Shown here in pieces: positions 8,923 to 17,878 of a stretch of 64,000 bases of DNA; position 1 is the stretch's first letter; every line of letters begins with the position of its first letter. This DNA is from Leminorella richardii (GTDB lineage: Bacteria; Pseudomonadota; Gammaproteobacteria; Enterobacterales; Enterobacteriaceae): the NCBI RefSeq assembly GCF_900478135.1, contig NZ_LS483470.1, forward strand, positions 1,732,501 to 1,796,500, given 5' to 3'. Both the position numbers and the translations under genes were made by a program. Under the pieces are notes generated by a model. That model did not search any database, was not told where the DNA came from, and worked only from the letters and a program-made list of their open reading frames with translations.

Positions 8923-9897
8923 ATGAAACTGCAGCAGCTTCGCTATATCGTTGAAGTGGTTAACCATAACCTGAATGTCTCTTCTACAGCAGAGCGCCTT
9001 TATACTTCCCAGCCGGGGATCAGTAAGCAGGTCAGAATGCTGGAAGATGAGTTAGGCATTCAGATTTTTACCCGCAGCGGTAAGCACCTGACAGAGGTGA
9101 CACCGGCAGGGCAGGAAGTCGTGCGCATAGCGCGTGAAGTCCTGTCTAAAGTTGACGCGATCAAGTCGGTTGCCGGTGAGCATACTTATCCCGATCGCGG
9201 CTCGCTGTACGTGGCGACAACGCATACACAGGCGCGCTATGCGCTGCCTAAGGCCATTAAGGCTTTTATCGATCGCTATCCTAAAGTGTCTTTGCATATG
9301 CATCAGGGATCGCCAACGCAAATCGCTGAGGCCGTATCAAAAGGCAACGCTGACTTTGCTATTGCGACCGAAGCACTTCATCTCTACGAAGACTTGATCA
9401 TGCTTCCTTGCTATCACTGGAACCGAGCTATCGTGGTGAAAGACGATCACCCGCTGGCGTCAAAAGGGCACGTTTCCATTGAAGAATTGGCATCGTATCC
9501 ACTGGTGACCTATACCTTTGGCTTTACCGGCCGTTCTGAGCTGGATATCGCCTTTAACCGTGCTGGCCTCACGCCGAAGATCGTCTTTACCGCAACCGAT
9601 GCAGACGTGATTAAAACCTACGTTCGACTGGGCTTAGGAGTGGGCGTTCTGGCGAATATGGCGGTTGATGCGCTTGAGGATCCGGATCTGGTGGCGCTTG
9701 ATGCCAGCCACATCTTTGCACCCAGCACGACAAAAATCGGCTTTCGCCGCACGACCTTTCTGCGCAGCTACATGTACAGCTTTATTGAAGGATTCGCACC
9801 CCATTTGACTCGAGACGTTGTGGACAAGGCTGTTTCGCTAAGATCGCCGGAAGAGATTGAGGCGCTGTTTAGAGACGTTGAGCTGCCGGTGAAGTAG
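8923..9897 (+). CDS. cysB: CysB, LysR-type activator of the cysteine regulon
   Basis: A 324-residue LysR-family regulator, the same length as E. coli CysB. An N-terminal winged helix-turn-helix lies at about residues 3-60 (QPGISKQVRMLEDELG), and the effector-binding domain contains TTHTQARYALP, the N-acetylserine/sulfate-binding loop region. It activates sulfate uptake and cysteine synthesis genes when N-acetylserine accumulates. The start chosen is the second ATG (MKLQQLRYIVEV), the exact family N-terminus; four codons upstream there is another in-frame ATG without better support. Confidence 0.96.
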   Translation: MKLQQLRYIVEVVNHNLNVSSTAERLYTSQPGISKQVRMLEDELGIQIFTRSGKHLTEVTPAGQEVVRIAREVLSKVDAIKSVAGEHTYPDRGSLYVATTHTQARYALPKAIKAFIDRYPKVSLHMHQGSPTQIAEAVSKGNADFAIATEALHLYEDLIMLPCYHWNRAIVVKDDHPLASKGHVSIEELASYPLVTYTFGFTGRSELDIAFNRAGLTPKIVFTATDADVIKTYVRLGLGVGVLANMAVDALEDPDLVALDASHIFAPSTTKIGFRRTTFLRSYMYSFIEGFAPHLTRDVVDKAVSLRSPEEIEALFRDVELPVK

Positions 9898-9963
9898 TCA
9901 GTTAGATCTGGACAAATCAAGGGATAGACAAAGAGAATAAGAAACAGAGTAGGGAAGATTGAT

Positions 9964-9988
9964 CGCCAGACGCAGAGCGCGTCTGGCG
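9964..9988. terminator. Hairpin between convergent cysB and ribA
   Basis: A perfect 10-bp GC-rich stem CGCCAGACGC/GCGTCTGGCG with a five-base loop, between two convergent genes. No strong U tract is visible on either side. Confidence 0.55.
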
Positions 9989-10003
9989 CTATAGAAAGCG
10001 TAT

Positions 10004-10594
10004 TTACTTGGACAACAGGTGACCCATTTTCGCCGCTTTAGTATCAAGATACTTTTCGTTTTTCGGATTACGTCCTACCAGAAGCGGAACGCGTTCAACG
10101 ATGTTGATACCCGCCTGTGTCAGAATTTCTACTTTTTTCGGATTGTTGGTCAACAGCCTGACAGAGTCTACGTCCAGCAGCTTGAACATATCCGCACACA
10201 GCGTAAAGTCGCGCTCGTCTGCCGCAAAGCCCAGCTGGTGGTTGGCTTCCACAGTATCAGCGCCGAGATCTTGAAGCGCATAGGCGCGGATTTTATTCAA
10301 TAGTCCAATATTGCGGCCTTCTTGGCGGTGATACAGCAAAATACCTCGCCCCTCTTCCGCAATATGCTGCATGGCGGCTTCCAGTTGAAACCCACAGTCA
10401 CAGCGCAGGCTAAACAGGGCATCCCCCGTTAGGCATTCAGAGTGAATGCGCGCCAGCACGGGCTTATTGTCGCTGATATCACCAAACACCAGCGCTACGT
10501 GGTCATGCCCGGTGGCAAGCTCTTCAAACCCGACCATCAGAAAGTCTCCCCAAGGGGTCGGTAGTTTGGCTTCAGCCACTTTTTTTAACTGCAT
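10004..10594 (-). CDS. ribA: GTP cyclohydrolase II
   Basis: A 196-residue enzyme that opens the GTP imidazole ring, the first step of riboflavin synthesis. The zinc ligands C54, C65 and C67 (HSECLTGD...LRCDCGFQ) are at the E. coli positions. The guanine/phosphate-binding stretch YHRQEGRNIGLLNK follows, and the C-terminus is conserved (DTKAAKMGHLL). The start at 10594 has GGAGAA upstream; four codons before it is a non-ATG start that would add MENI-like residues not found in the family. In E. coli acnA lies between cysB and ribA; it is absent here. Confidence 0.96.
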   Translation of the reverse strand: MQLKKVAEAKLPTPWGDFLMVGFEELATGHDHVALVFGDISDNKPVLARIHSECLTGDALFSLRCDCGFQLEAAMQHIAEEGRGILLYHRQEGRNIGLLNKIRAYALQDLGADTVEANHQLGFAADERDFTLCADMFKLLDVDSVRLLTNNPKKVEILTQAGINIVERVPLLVGRNPKNEKYLDTKAAKMGHLLSK

Positions 10595-10801
10595 GATGTT
10601 CTCCAATGACGAATAACTTTGTTTTGTCTGCCTACATTGAGGCTAAGTTAACGTGTTGCAACGACATTAAGCGCATTAGTATAAACGAACCAGTGAGAAT
10701 TGTTACTAATTAGTTAATAAAGAATGTGCAATAGTTTTATCGTTTCAGGCGCTTTTGTGGAATTATAGTCAGCCGTTATGAGTACAGGAAGAGTTTGTTG
10801 T

Positions 10802-11533
10802 ATGCTGAGCTGCTTAACTGCTCGTCTCGCTGCTGGCGTTTTACTGTTGTTGATTGTCCCGTTGGCTGTCTTGGTCACAGGATGGCAGTGGAGCCCGGGA
10901 GGAGCCGAAGCGTTCCTTTTGCCCATGTTTTGGCTGACAGAAACGGCAAGTTCTCCATGGGGAGCAATAACCAGTGTTATTCTGGCTATCTGGTTTATCG
11001 GTAGGCTTTCTCTATCCTGGCGTCGAGCTATAGCGATGACAGCTCTGCTGGCGGTAACTATCGTTGGCGGGCAGGCGATAAAATCAGCCGTTAAAGAAAC
11101 TGTGCAGGAACCCAGACCTTATGTGCTCTGGATGGCAAATCAATACCCGATTGACGCTCGCGAGTTCTATGCCCAAAGCAGAAAAGATCGCGTGAAAGTG
11201 ATTAAACAGCATCTGAGTGAAGAGCCAGAAGTGCCTCGGTGGCTGTCGAAGCACTGGCAGCGGGAAACCGGATATGCGTTTCCCTCTGGGCACACGCTGT
11301 TTACCGCGACCTGGGCTTTACTGGGCGTTGGTCTACTGCTGCCACGCCGGCGCTACCTGAGCGTCGCCGTGTTAACCGCTTGGGCTATTGCTGTGGAGGG
11401 AAGTCGCCTGATGTTGGGTATGCACTGGCCGCTAGACTTGATAACGTCTATCTTGCTGGGTGGCATTCTGGCCTTTGGCGCCTGCTGGCTGGCTGAGAAA
11501 AAAATTCTCTTATCAACTCAGGCTCACGAGTGA
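10802..11533 (+). CDS. pgpB: Phosphatidylglycerophosphatase B / undecaprenyl-diphosphate phosphatase
   Basis: A 243-residue PAP2-family membrane phosphatase that dephosphorylates phosphatidylglycerophosphate and undecaprenyl pyrophosphate at the periplasmic face. All three PAP2 motifs are visible: KETVQEPRP, then PSGHTLF, then GSRLMLGMHWPLD. Six hydrophobic segments are expected. The start at 10802 (MLSCLTARLAAG) aligns with the E. coli N-terminus and has AGGAAGAG upstream; an ATG at 10778 would add eight residues but has no ribosome site. Confidence 0.92.
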   Translation: MLSCLTARLAAGVLLLLIVPLAVLVTGWQWSPGGAEAFLLPMFWLTETASSPWGAITSVILAIWFIGRLSLSWRRAIAMTALLAVTIVGGQAIKSAVKETVQEPRPYVLWMANQYPIDAREFYAQSRKDRVKVIKQHLSEEPEVPRWLSKHWQRETGYAFPSGHTLFTATWALLGVGLLLPRRRYLSVAVLTAWAIAVEGSRLMLGMHWPLDLITSILLGGILAFGACWLAEKKILLSTQAHE

Positions 11534-11686
11534 ACTATTGCTGAGAATGGCGCTAGGCGCGTGCATAAATAAGGGATACGGCCTAGTATTTTAGAGCGAT
11601 TTCAGTGAAAATCGATGTTTGAACAGGGCTTATTTTTAGACCGAAGCGACAAAACGCTAAGTTAAAGGACAGGCTCAAGCATTCTT

Positions 11687-11694
11687 GGTATAAT
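11687..11694 (+). promoter_or_regulatory. Extended -10 promoter for lapA-lapB
   Basis: A perfect TATAAT preceded by TGG (extended -10 form TGnTATAAT) lies about 33 bases before the lapA start. No good -35 box is seen at the standard distance, as is common for extended -10 promoters. Confidence 0.5.
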
Positions 11695-11726
11695 TCATCC
11701 GTTTATCTCTATGTTTGGATAGCAAT

Positions 11727-12035
11727 GTGAAATATTTACTGATTGGATTAATTGCCGTCGTTATTTTGGTTATCTCTGTAACCTTAGGCGCCCATAATGA
11801 GCAGGTCGTAACGTTCAACTTCCTGATTGCGAAGGGCGACTATGCGTTGTCTACGCTATTGGCTGTGCTGTTTGGCAGTGGCTTTGTCTTGGGGTGGCTG
11901 GTAACGGGGATTTTCTACCTGCGTTTACGCCTGCGCCTTGGGCGCTCAATGCGTCAAATCAAACGACTCCAAAATGAGGACGCCGCGTCTACCGCGATAG
12001 TTCCCGTTGCGCCGCAGACGTCCGATAAGGAATAG
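11727..12035 (+). CDS. lapA: LapA (YciS), lipopolysaccharide assembly protein A
   Basis: A 102-residue inner-membrane protein with two transmembrane helices (about 3-25 and 43-66) and a basic cytoplasmic tail, the same length as E. coli LapA. It acts with LapB in controlling LPS synthesis and LpxC turnover. The start is GTG (MKYLLIGLI), which restores the family N-terminus; an in-frame TTG four codons earlier is less likely. lapB begins seven bases after the stop, so they are co-transcribed. Confidence 0.92.
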   Translation: MKYLLIGLIAVVILVISVTLGAHNEQVVTFNFLIAKGDYALSTLLAVLFGSGFVLGWLVTGIFYLRLRLRLGRSMRQIKRLQNEDAASTAIVPVAPQTSDKE

Positions 12036-12041
12036 CGCTGT

Positions 12042-13211
12042 ATGCTTGAACTGCTGTTTTTGTTACTGCCCGTGGCCGCCGCCTATGGTTGGTATATGGG
12101 GCGACGGGGCATACAGCAGGAGCGCCAACAGGAAGCGAATAAGCTGTCCCGTGGTTACGTGGACGGCGTAAACTTTTTACTTTCCAATCAGCAAGACAAA
12201 GCCGTCGATCTGTTCGTCGATATGCTAAAAGAGGACAGTGGCGCCTTTGAAGCTCACCTTACACTGGGTAACCTGTTTCGCTCTCGCGGCGAGGTTGACC
12301 GGGCAATTCGAATTCACCAATCTCTAATTGAAAGCGCCTCTCTGTCATTTGAACAGCGGCTTCTGGCTACTCAGCAGCTTGGCTGGGACTATATGGCCGC
12401 CGGGCTGTATGACCGGGCGGAGCATATGTTCGCTCAACTGGTCGATGAAGAAGATTTCCGCCTACCGGCCTTAAAGCAGCTGTTGGCCATCTATCAAACA
12501 ACCAGTGACTGGCAGCAGGCCATCGACATGGCAGAGAAGCTGGTTAAGGCCGGCAAAGACGCTTACCGTATTGAAATTGCCCATTTTTACTGCGAACTGG
12601 CTTTACAGGCCATGGGCTCGGACGATTTGGATAAAGCGATGGGGCTGTTGAAAAAGGCCGCTGCCGCAGATAAAAACTGCGCCCGAGTGTCGATTATGTC
12701 CGGACGTATCTGGATTGCCCGTGGAGATGATGCCAAAGCGATTGCTGAACTGGAAAGAGTCATCGAACAGGATAAAGATTTTGTCAGTGAAACGCTGCCG
12801 ATGCTGCACGAGTGCTATCAGCGCCTTGATAAGCCAGAGCTTTGGACGTCTTACCTGAAGCGCTGTGTGGCAGAAAAAACCGGCTCGGCCGCAGAGCTGA
12901 TGCTGGCGGACATGCTAGAGCTTCGTGAAGGGCGGGATGCTGCACAGGCCTATATTAACCACCAGCTTCAGGCTCACCCCACGATGCGCGGCTTTTATCG
13001 CCTAATGAACTATCAACTGGCGGAAGCCGAAGAAGGGCGAGCTAAAGAAAGCCTGATGGTGCTGCAAGATATGGTTGCCGAACAGATCCGTACTCGCCCG
13101 CGCTACAGCTGTGAAAAATGTGGATTAACGGCTAACTCCCTTTATTGGCACTGCCCGTCGTGCAAAGCCTGGTCGACGGTTAAGCCGATACGCGGTTTGG
13201 ACGGTCAGTAG
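12042..13211 (+). CDS. lapB: LapB (YciM), TPR adaptor for LPS regulation
   Basis: A 389-residue protein, identical in length to E. coli LapB. It has an N-terminal membrane anchor (residues 1-20), about nine tetratricopeptide repeats, and a C-terminal rubredoxin-like zinc ribbon with CEKC near residue 357 and CPSC near residue 371. LapB brings LpxC to the FtsH protease and is restrained by YejM (PbgA/LapC), so it sets the LPS-to-phospholipid balance. All four cysteines are present. pyrF follows after 74 bases. Confidence 0.96.
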   Translation: MLELLFLLLPVAAAYGWYMGRRGIQQERQQEANKLSRGYVDGVNFLLSNQQDKAVDLFVDMLKEDSGAFEAHLTLGNLFRSRGEVDRAIRIHQSLIESASLSFEQRLLATQQLGWDYMAAGLYDRAEHMFAQLVDEEDFRLPALKQLLAIYQTTSDWQQAIDMAEKLVKAGKDAYRIEIAHFYCELALQAMGSDDLDKAMGLLKKAAAADKNCARVSIMSGRIWIARGDDAKAIAELERVIEQDKDFVSETLPMLHECYQRLDKPELWTSYLKRCVAEKTGSAAELMLADMLELREGRDAAQAYINHQLQAHPTMRGFYRLMNYQLAEAEEGRAKESLMVLQDMVAEQIRTRPRYSCEKCGLTANSLYWHCPSCKAWSTVKPIRGLDGQ

Positions 13212-13285
13212 ATGCGCGATTTATTTATTCATTTTATGTGTACATAGTACAAATTGATTCAATAGAAGAAGAACAGGAAAACAGC

Positions 13286-13993
13286 ATGTCGATATCGACT
13301 TCCCCCGTTATTGTGGCGCTGGACTTTGACAATCAGCGCGATGCGCTGGCGCTGGCTGATAAGATTGATCCTGCCGATTGTCGCGTGAAAATCGGTAAAG
13401 AGATGTTTTCTCTCTGCGGTCCAGAGCTGGTTCGCGCGCTTCAGCTGCGTGGGTTTGACGTTTTCCTGGATTTAAAATTTCATGATATTCCCAATACCGT
13501 GGCTAAAAGCGTTGCGGCAGCGGCTGAGCTGGGGGTATGGATGGTTGACGTTCACGCCAGCGGCGGGGCGAGAATGCTGGAAGCCGCGAAAACTGCGCTG
13601 CTGCCGTACGGTAGCGACGCTCCGGCGCTGATTGCTGTCACCGTATTAACCAGTATGGAAGAGAGTGAGTTAAGAGATATCGGCATTCAGGGGACGTTAC
13701 AGGATCACGCTGAGCGATTGGCGCGTCTGGCTAAGAACAACGGCCTTGATGGGGTAGTATGCTCCGCCCACGAGGCGACGCATCTGCGCTCACTGTTTGG
13801 TGCCGACTTTCAGCTAGTCACGCCGGGCATTCGCCCTGTGGGCAGCGCCCTTGGCGATCAGCGCCGAGTAATGACGCCACCACAGGCCATGGACGCGGGC
13901 GTGAGCTATATGGTGATTGGTCGGCCCATCACACAGGCGGCCGAGCCTGCTGCTGCACTGCGCGATATTTTATCCAGCCTGAGGCCTGCATGA
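13286..13993 (+). CDS. pyrF: Orotidine 5'-phosphate decarboxylase
   Basis: A 235-residue enzyme for the last step of UMP synthesis. The catalytic DxKxxD array is D62, K64 and D67 in LDLKFHDIPNT, followed by VTPGIRP and the phosphate-binding YMVIGRPIT. The start ATG at 13286 has AGGAAA upstream and gives the family N-terminus; an open extension back to 13238 carries no homology and is not used. The stop overlaps the yciH start (ATGA). Confidence 0.96.
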   Translation: MSISTSPVIVALDFDNQRDALALADKIDPADCRVKIGKEMFSLCGPELVRALQLRGFDVFLDLKFHDIPNTVAKSVAAAAELGVWMVDVHASGGARMLEAAKTALLPYGSDAPALIAVTVLTSMEESELRDIGIQGTLQDHAERLARLAKNNGLDGVVCSAHEATHLRSLFGADFQLVTPGIRPVGSALGDQRRVMTPPQAMDAGVSYMVIGRPITQAAEPAAALRDILSSLRPA

Positions 13994-14310
13994 GCGATAA
14001 CCGCGTAGTTTACAGCACTGAGTCTGGGCGGATTAAGCCGCAGGAAGAGAAGGTTGAGCGTCCTAAAGGGGACGGTATCGTTCGCATTCAGCGCCAAACC
14101 AGCGGCCGTAAGGGAAAGGGCGTATGTATCATCAGCGGGCTGGATCTGGACGATGCAGAGTTGCAAAAGTTAACCGCCGAGCTGAAGAAAAAGTGCGGCT
14201 GTGGCGGCGCGCTGAAAATGGGGCAGATTGAAATTCAAGGCGATAAGCGCGATGAGCTCAAAGTCTTGCTAGAATGTAAAGGTTTCAAGGTAAAGCTGGC
14301 CGGTGGTTAA
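13990..14310 (+). CDS. yciH: YciH, SUI1/eIF1-like stress translation factor
   Basis: A 106-residue protein of the SUI1 domain family (E. coli YciH 108 aa), with the conserved GVCIISGLDLDDAEL and KKKCGCGGALKMGQIEIQGD segments. The fold is that of eukaryotic eIF1; in bacteria it has been linked to discrimination of initiation events and stress. It starts within the pyrF stop (four-base ATGA overlap), indicating translational coupling. Confidence 0.95.
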   Translation: MSDNRVVYSTESGRIKPQEEKVERPKGDGIVRIQRQTSGRKGKGVCIISGLDLDDAELQKLTAELKKKCGCGGALKMGQIEIQGDKRDELKVLLECKGFKVKLAGG

Positions 14311-14357
14311 GCCGAGGTAGCTATCCTGTGAGATATTGAGCGGTATCTATTGATAAA

Positions 14358-14828
14358 ATGAGTAAAAAAGCGTTTTATACCGAGTTGAACAACACGCTTG
14401 TTGCACTACTTGACGGCGAAACTGACATGATTGCCTCGTTGGCTAACGCCAGCGCTCTGCTGTTTGAGCGATTGGAGAACGTTAACTGGGCGGGTTTTTA
14501 TTTGCTGAAAGGTAATGAACTGGTGTTAGGGCCTTTTCAGGGGAAAGTTGCCTGTACCCGAATTCCGATGGGAAAAGGCGTATGCGGAACGGCAGCTGTA
14601 GCGGCTCGCATTCAGCGTATCGATGACGTTCATCAGTTCGATGGTCATATTGCCTGCGACAGTGCAAGCAATTCAGAAATTGTGCTCCCTCTCTACTGCG
14701 GCGATCGGGTAGTGGGGGTATTAGACATAGACAGTACATTGTTTAGCCGTTTTGACAGTGAGGATGAGGCCGGGCTTAAGGCTATTGCTCTGCGTCTTTC
14801 CGAGCATATCTCAAGGGCTGAACAGTAA
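14358..14828 (+). CDS. msrC: Free methionine-(R)-sulfoxide reductase
   Basis: A 156-residue GAF-domain enzyme that reduces free methionine-R-sulfoxide. The three redox cysteines are C66, C76 and C100 (KVACTRIPMGKGVCG...HIACDSASNSEIVLP), with the same 10- and 24-residue spacing as C84, C94 and C118 of E. coli MsrC (YebR). It heads the msrC-proQ-prc-htpX gene row found in E. coli. Confidence 0.94.
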   Translation: MSKKAFYTELNNTLVALLDGETDMIASLANASALLFERLENVNWAGFYLLKGNELVLGPFQGKVACTRIPMGKGVCGTAAVAARIQRIDDVHQFDGHIACDSASNSEIVLPLYCGDRVVGVLDIDSTLFSRFDSEDEAGLKAIALRLSEHISRAEQ

Positions 14829-14949
14829 GTTTGTATTAAGTAGTTAAACTTGACGTGCGGAGAGCGTGGCTTTTACTCGCACTGCGATTATAATGGCGCC
14901 TGATCTGCGCCTGTATTTTCGGGCTAGTTTGTTGTCATCAGGAAATTTC

Positions 14950-15615
14950 ATGGAAAACCAACCCAACAAGTTGAACAGTAGTAAAGAAGTAATTGCCTAT
15001 CTGGCTGAGACGTTCCCACGTTGTTTTACTCTCGAAGGTGAAGCTCGGCCTCTTAAGATTGGCATCTTCCAGGACGTTATTACTCGTCTACCGGAAGAAA
15101 CGCTGTTTAGTAAGACCCAGCTGCGTACTGCTTTACGCCTGTATACTTCAAGCTGGCGCTATCTGCATGGCCTGAAGGCTGACGCTCAGCGCGTCGATCT
15201 GGACGGTTCTGACTGCGGTGCGCTGGAGGCTCAACACGTAGAGCACGCCCGCAAGCAGTTGGAAGAAGCTAAGGCTCGCGTACAGGCTCAGCGCGCTGCA
15301 CAGCGCAAAGAAAGAGAAGGCAAAGAAAAGTCCGAAGCGCCTGCTCGCCGCACTCGTCCTCCTGTGAAGAAAGCTGAGAATAGCGCGTCAGCCAAGCCTG
15401 CCGCTCGTCGTCCAGCAGCACCTGCTGCGACAGCGAAGCCGAAGACTGTTCCCGTTAGCGATATTACTTCGTTGAAAATTGGTCAGCCGGTACAGGTTCG
15501 CGCAGGTAAAAGCGCAATGGACGCCACCGTTCTTGAAATTGCCAAAGACGGTGTCCGTGTGCAGCTGGCTTCTGGCTTAGCTATGCTGGTTCGCGCCGAA
15601 CATTTACAGTTCTGA
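14950..15615 (+). CDS. proQ: ProQ, FinO-domain RNA chaperone
   Basis: A 221-residue RNA-binding protein (E. coli 232 aa). The FinO/ProQ domain is at about residues 1-120 (RPLKIGIFQDVI, LYTSSWRYLHGLK), followed by a charged, Ala/Lys/Arg-rich linker of low complexity (about 120-165). A C-terminal Tudor-like domain (MDATVLEIAKDGVRVQLASG) ends it. It stabilises sRNAs and mRNA 3' ends and affects ProP and Prc expression. The ATG at 14950 with AGGAA seven bases upstream gives the MENQPN family start. prc begins 20 bases after the stop. Confidence 0.95.
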   Translation: MENQPNKLNSSKEVIAYLAETFPRCFTLEGEARPLKIGIFQDVITRLPEETLFSKTQLRTALRLYTSSWRYLHGLKADAQRVDLDGSDCGALEAQHVEHARKQLEEAKARVQAQRAAQRKEREGKEKSEAPARRTRPPVKKAENSASAKPAARRPAAPAATAKPKTVPVSDITSLKIGQPVQVRAGKSAMDATVLEIAKDGVRVQLASGLAMLVRAEHLQF

Positions 15616-15634
15616 GCTGGAGGTCAGCCAACGC

Positions 15635-17674
15635 ATGAATAACTTAATCCGACTAACGGCCATTGCAAGCTTATTTCTCGCAGGATTAAGTTATGCGAAA
15701 GAGGCAACTCCCCGCATTGAGCAAATTCCGGACCTTCAGCAGGAGGTCCAGCATTCTGCCGTCAGCGAACGCGTCACCTCTCGCTTTACCCGCTCTCACT
15801 ATCGCCAGTTTACGCTGGATGACGCCTTCTCAGAGAAAATCTTTAATCGCTATCTAAACATGCTGGATTTCAGCCACAACGTGCTGCTGGCGTCAGATAT
15901 CGAAAAGTTTGCCGATAAGAAAAGCGCGCTGGACGATGAGCTAAAATCAGGGCAGTTAGACACGGCCTATGCGCTGTATAACTACGCGCAAAAGCGTCGC
16001 CTTGAGCGACTGAACTATGCGCTGTCTCTGCTGGATAAACCCATGACGTTTGATAACGATGACGTCATTGAAGTTGACCGCAGTAAATCATCGTGGCCAA
16101 CCACAGATGCCGAGCTGGACAAGCTTTGGTATCAAAAAGTGAAATACGACGCGCTGAACCTGACGTTAGCGGGCAAGAAATGGCCAGAAATTAAAGACAT
16201 TCTGACCAAGCGCTATCAGTCGGCGATCAAACGCCTGACGCAGGCTAAGAGTGAAGACGTTTTCCAAACCTTTATGAACGCCTTTGCTCGGGAAATCGAT
16301 CCGCACACCAGCTATCTGTCTCCGCGCAATACTGAGCAGTTTAATACCGAAATGAGCCTGTCCCTTGAGGGAATTGGTGCGGTATTAATGATGGAAGACG
16401 ACTATACCCAGATTAACTCCCTGGTGCCTGGCGGGCCGGCGGCCAAGAGCAAGGCTATTGCTGTAGGCGATAAGATTGTTGGCGTTGGTCAGCAGGACAA
16501 GCCGATTGTTGACGTTATCGGCTGGCGTTTAGACGATGTTGTTGCGCTGATTAAAGGGCCTAAAGGCAGCAAGGTTCGGCTGGAAATTCTACCGGCAGGA
16601 AAGGGCGCTAAGTCGAAAGTCGTCACTATTACTCGTGAACGAATTCGCTTGGAAGACCGCGCCGTTAAGATGACGCTGAAGACCGTCGGCAAGAAGAAAG
16701 TGGGCGTGCTCGATATTCCCGGCTTTTATGTCGGCCTGACGGACGATGTGAAGACTCAGCTGCAAAAGCTGACGAGTCAAAACGTTGACAGCATTATTAT
16801 CGATCTGCGCGGCAACGGCGGCGGAGCGCTGACGGAAGCGGTTTCTCTGTCTGGTCTGTTTATTCCCAGCGGGCCAGTCGTTCAGGTGCGGGATAACAAC
16901 GGTAAGATCCGCGAAGACAGCGATACCGACAGCATCGTTTACTACAAAGGACCGCTGGTTGTGCTTGTCGATCGCTTTAGCGCATCTGCGTCTGAAATCT
17001 TTGCAGCCGCCATGCAGGACTATGGCCGAGCGCTGATTGTCGGTGAACCTACCTTTGGTAAAGGAACTGTCCAGCAGCACCGTGCTCTGAACCGTATTTA
17101 CGATCAGATGCTGCGCCCTGACTGGCCGGATTTAGGCTCAGTTCAGTACACGATCCAAAAGTTCTACCGCATCAACGGTGGAAGCACACAGCGTAAGGGC
17201 GTGACTCCTGATGTCGTTATGCCAACAGGTGTCGATCCGGCTGAAACCGGCGAGAGCTTTGAAGATAACGCTTTACCGTGGGATAGCGTAGCCAAGGCCA
17301 ACTATACGCCTCTGGGCAACGAAGCTCGCTATGTACCGACGCTTATTGGTGAACACGATGCACGCATCGCCAAGAACGCTGAATTCCAGTATATCGCGCA
17401 GGACATTGCTCGCTATAAGGCGAATAAAGACAAGCGCAGCACCATTTCTCTTAACCTCGCCAAGCGGGAAAAAGAGAGTGCAGAGGATGACGCGACTCGC
17501 CTGAACCGTATCAATGAACGACTGGTTCGTGAAGGCAAAAAGAAGCTGAAGTCGCTGGAAGATTTGCCGAAAGACTACAAAGAGCCCGATCCCTATCTGG
17601 ATGAAACTGTCCAAATAGCATTGGATCTTGCCGCGCTAGAGAAGGCGGATGCGGCTACGGCGGCAAAAAAATAG
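15635..17674 (+). CDS. prc: Prc (Tsp), tail-specific periplasmic protease
   Basis: A 679-residue C-terminal processing protease (E. coli 682 aa) with a signal peptide of about 21 residues ending SYA. The PDZ domain is near residues 235-330 (SLSLEGIGAVLMMEDDY) and the S41 catalytic domain carries S451 and K476 (DRFSASASEIF, EPTFGKGTVQ), 25 residues apart as in E. coli. It trims FtsI and, with NlpI, degrades MepS. The C-terminal charged coiled segment is intact. Confidence 0.96.
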   Translation: MNNLIRLTAIASLFLAGLSYAKEATPRIEQIPDLQQEVQHSAVSERVTSRFTRSHYRQFTLDDAFSEKIFNRYLNMLDFSHNVLLASDIEKFADKKSALDDELKSGQLDTAYALYNYAQKRRLERLNYALSLLDKPMTFDNDDVIEVDRSKSSWPTTDAELDKLWYQKVKYDALNLTLAGKKWPEIKDILTKRYQSAIKRLTQAKSEDVFQTFMNAFAREIDPHTSYLSPRNTEQFNTEMSLSLEGIGAVLMMEDDYTQINSLVPGGPAAKSKAIAVGDKIVGVGQQDKPIVDVIGWRLDDVVALIKGPKGSKVRLEILPAGKGAKSKVVTITRERIRLEDRAVKMTLKTVGKKKVGVLDIPGFYVGLTDDVKTQLQKLTSQNVDSIIIDLRGNGGGALTEAVSLSGLFIPSGPVVQVRDNNGKIREDSDTDSIVYYKGPLVVLVDRFSASASEIFAAAMQDYGRALIVGEPTFGKGTVQQHRALNRIYDQMLRPDWPDLGSVQYTIQKFYRINGGSTQRKGVTPDVVMPTGVDPAETGESFEDNALPWDSVAKANYTPLGNEARYVPTLIGEHDARIAKNAEFQYIAQDIARYKANKDKRSTISLNLAKREKESAEDDATRLNRINERLVREGKKKLKSLEDLPKDYKEPDPYLDETVQIALDLAALEKADAATAAKK

Positions 17675-17686
17675 CAGTAAAATCAT

Positions 17687-17713
17687 AAAAAAGGCGCCAA
17701 GGGCGCCTTTTTT
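17687..17713 (+). terminator. Terminator after prc
   Basis: Stem GGCGCC/GGCGCC flanked by an A run and followed by six T residues, 13 bases after the prc stop. The A/T flanks can extend the pairing. Confidence 0.85.
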
Positions 17714-17798
17714 GTGCCCGCGGTTCGCGGTATGAAGACCGTATAAATGTAGACTATTGTAAAGTTATGACCGAATTGTTAATCAATATGCGTTATTG

Positions 17799-17825
17799 CT
17801 TGAAATTTGCCTGATAGCCCATAAG
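17799..17825 (+). promoter_or_regulatory. Sigma-32-type heat-shock promoter for htpX
   Basis: CTTGAAA at 17799-17805 and GCCCATAAG at 17817-17825 resemble the sigma-32 consensus CTTGAA / CCCCATnT, with a 12-base gap between CTTGAA and GCCCAT. It lies 54 bases before the htpX start. E. coli htpX is a known heat-shock gene, which fits. Confidence 0.55.
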
Positions 17826-17878
17826 ATCTAGGAGTAAGAAACATTTTTTTACTTCTTTTTTGAGGAAGCGATAATTTT

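Noticed and set aside
13238..13285. Upstream extension of pyrF
   Set aside because: The 16 added residues have no match to PyrF, while ATG at 13286 has AGGAAA before it.
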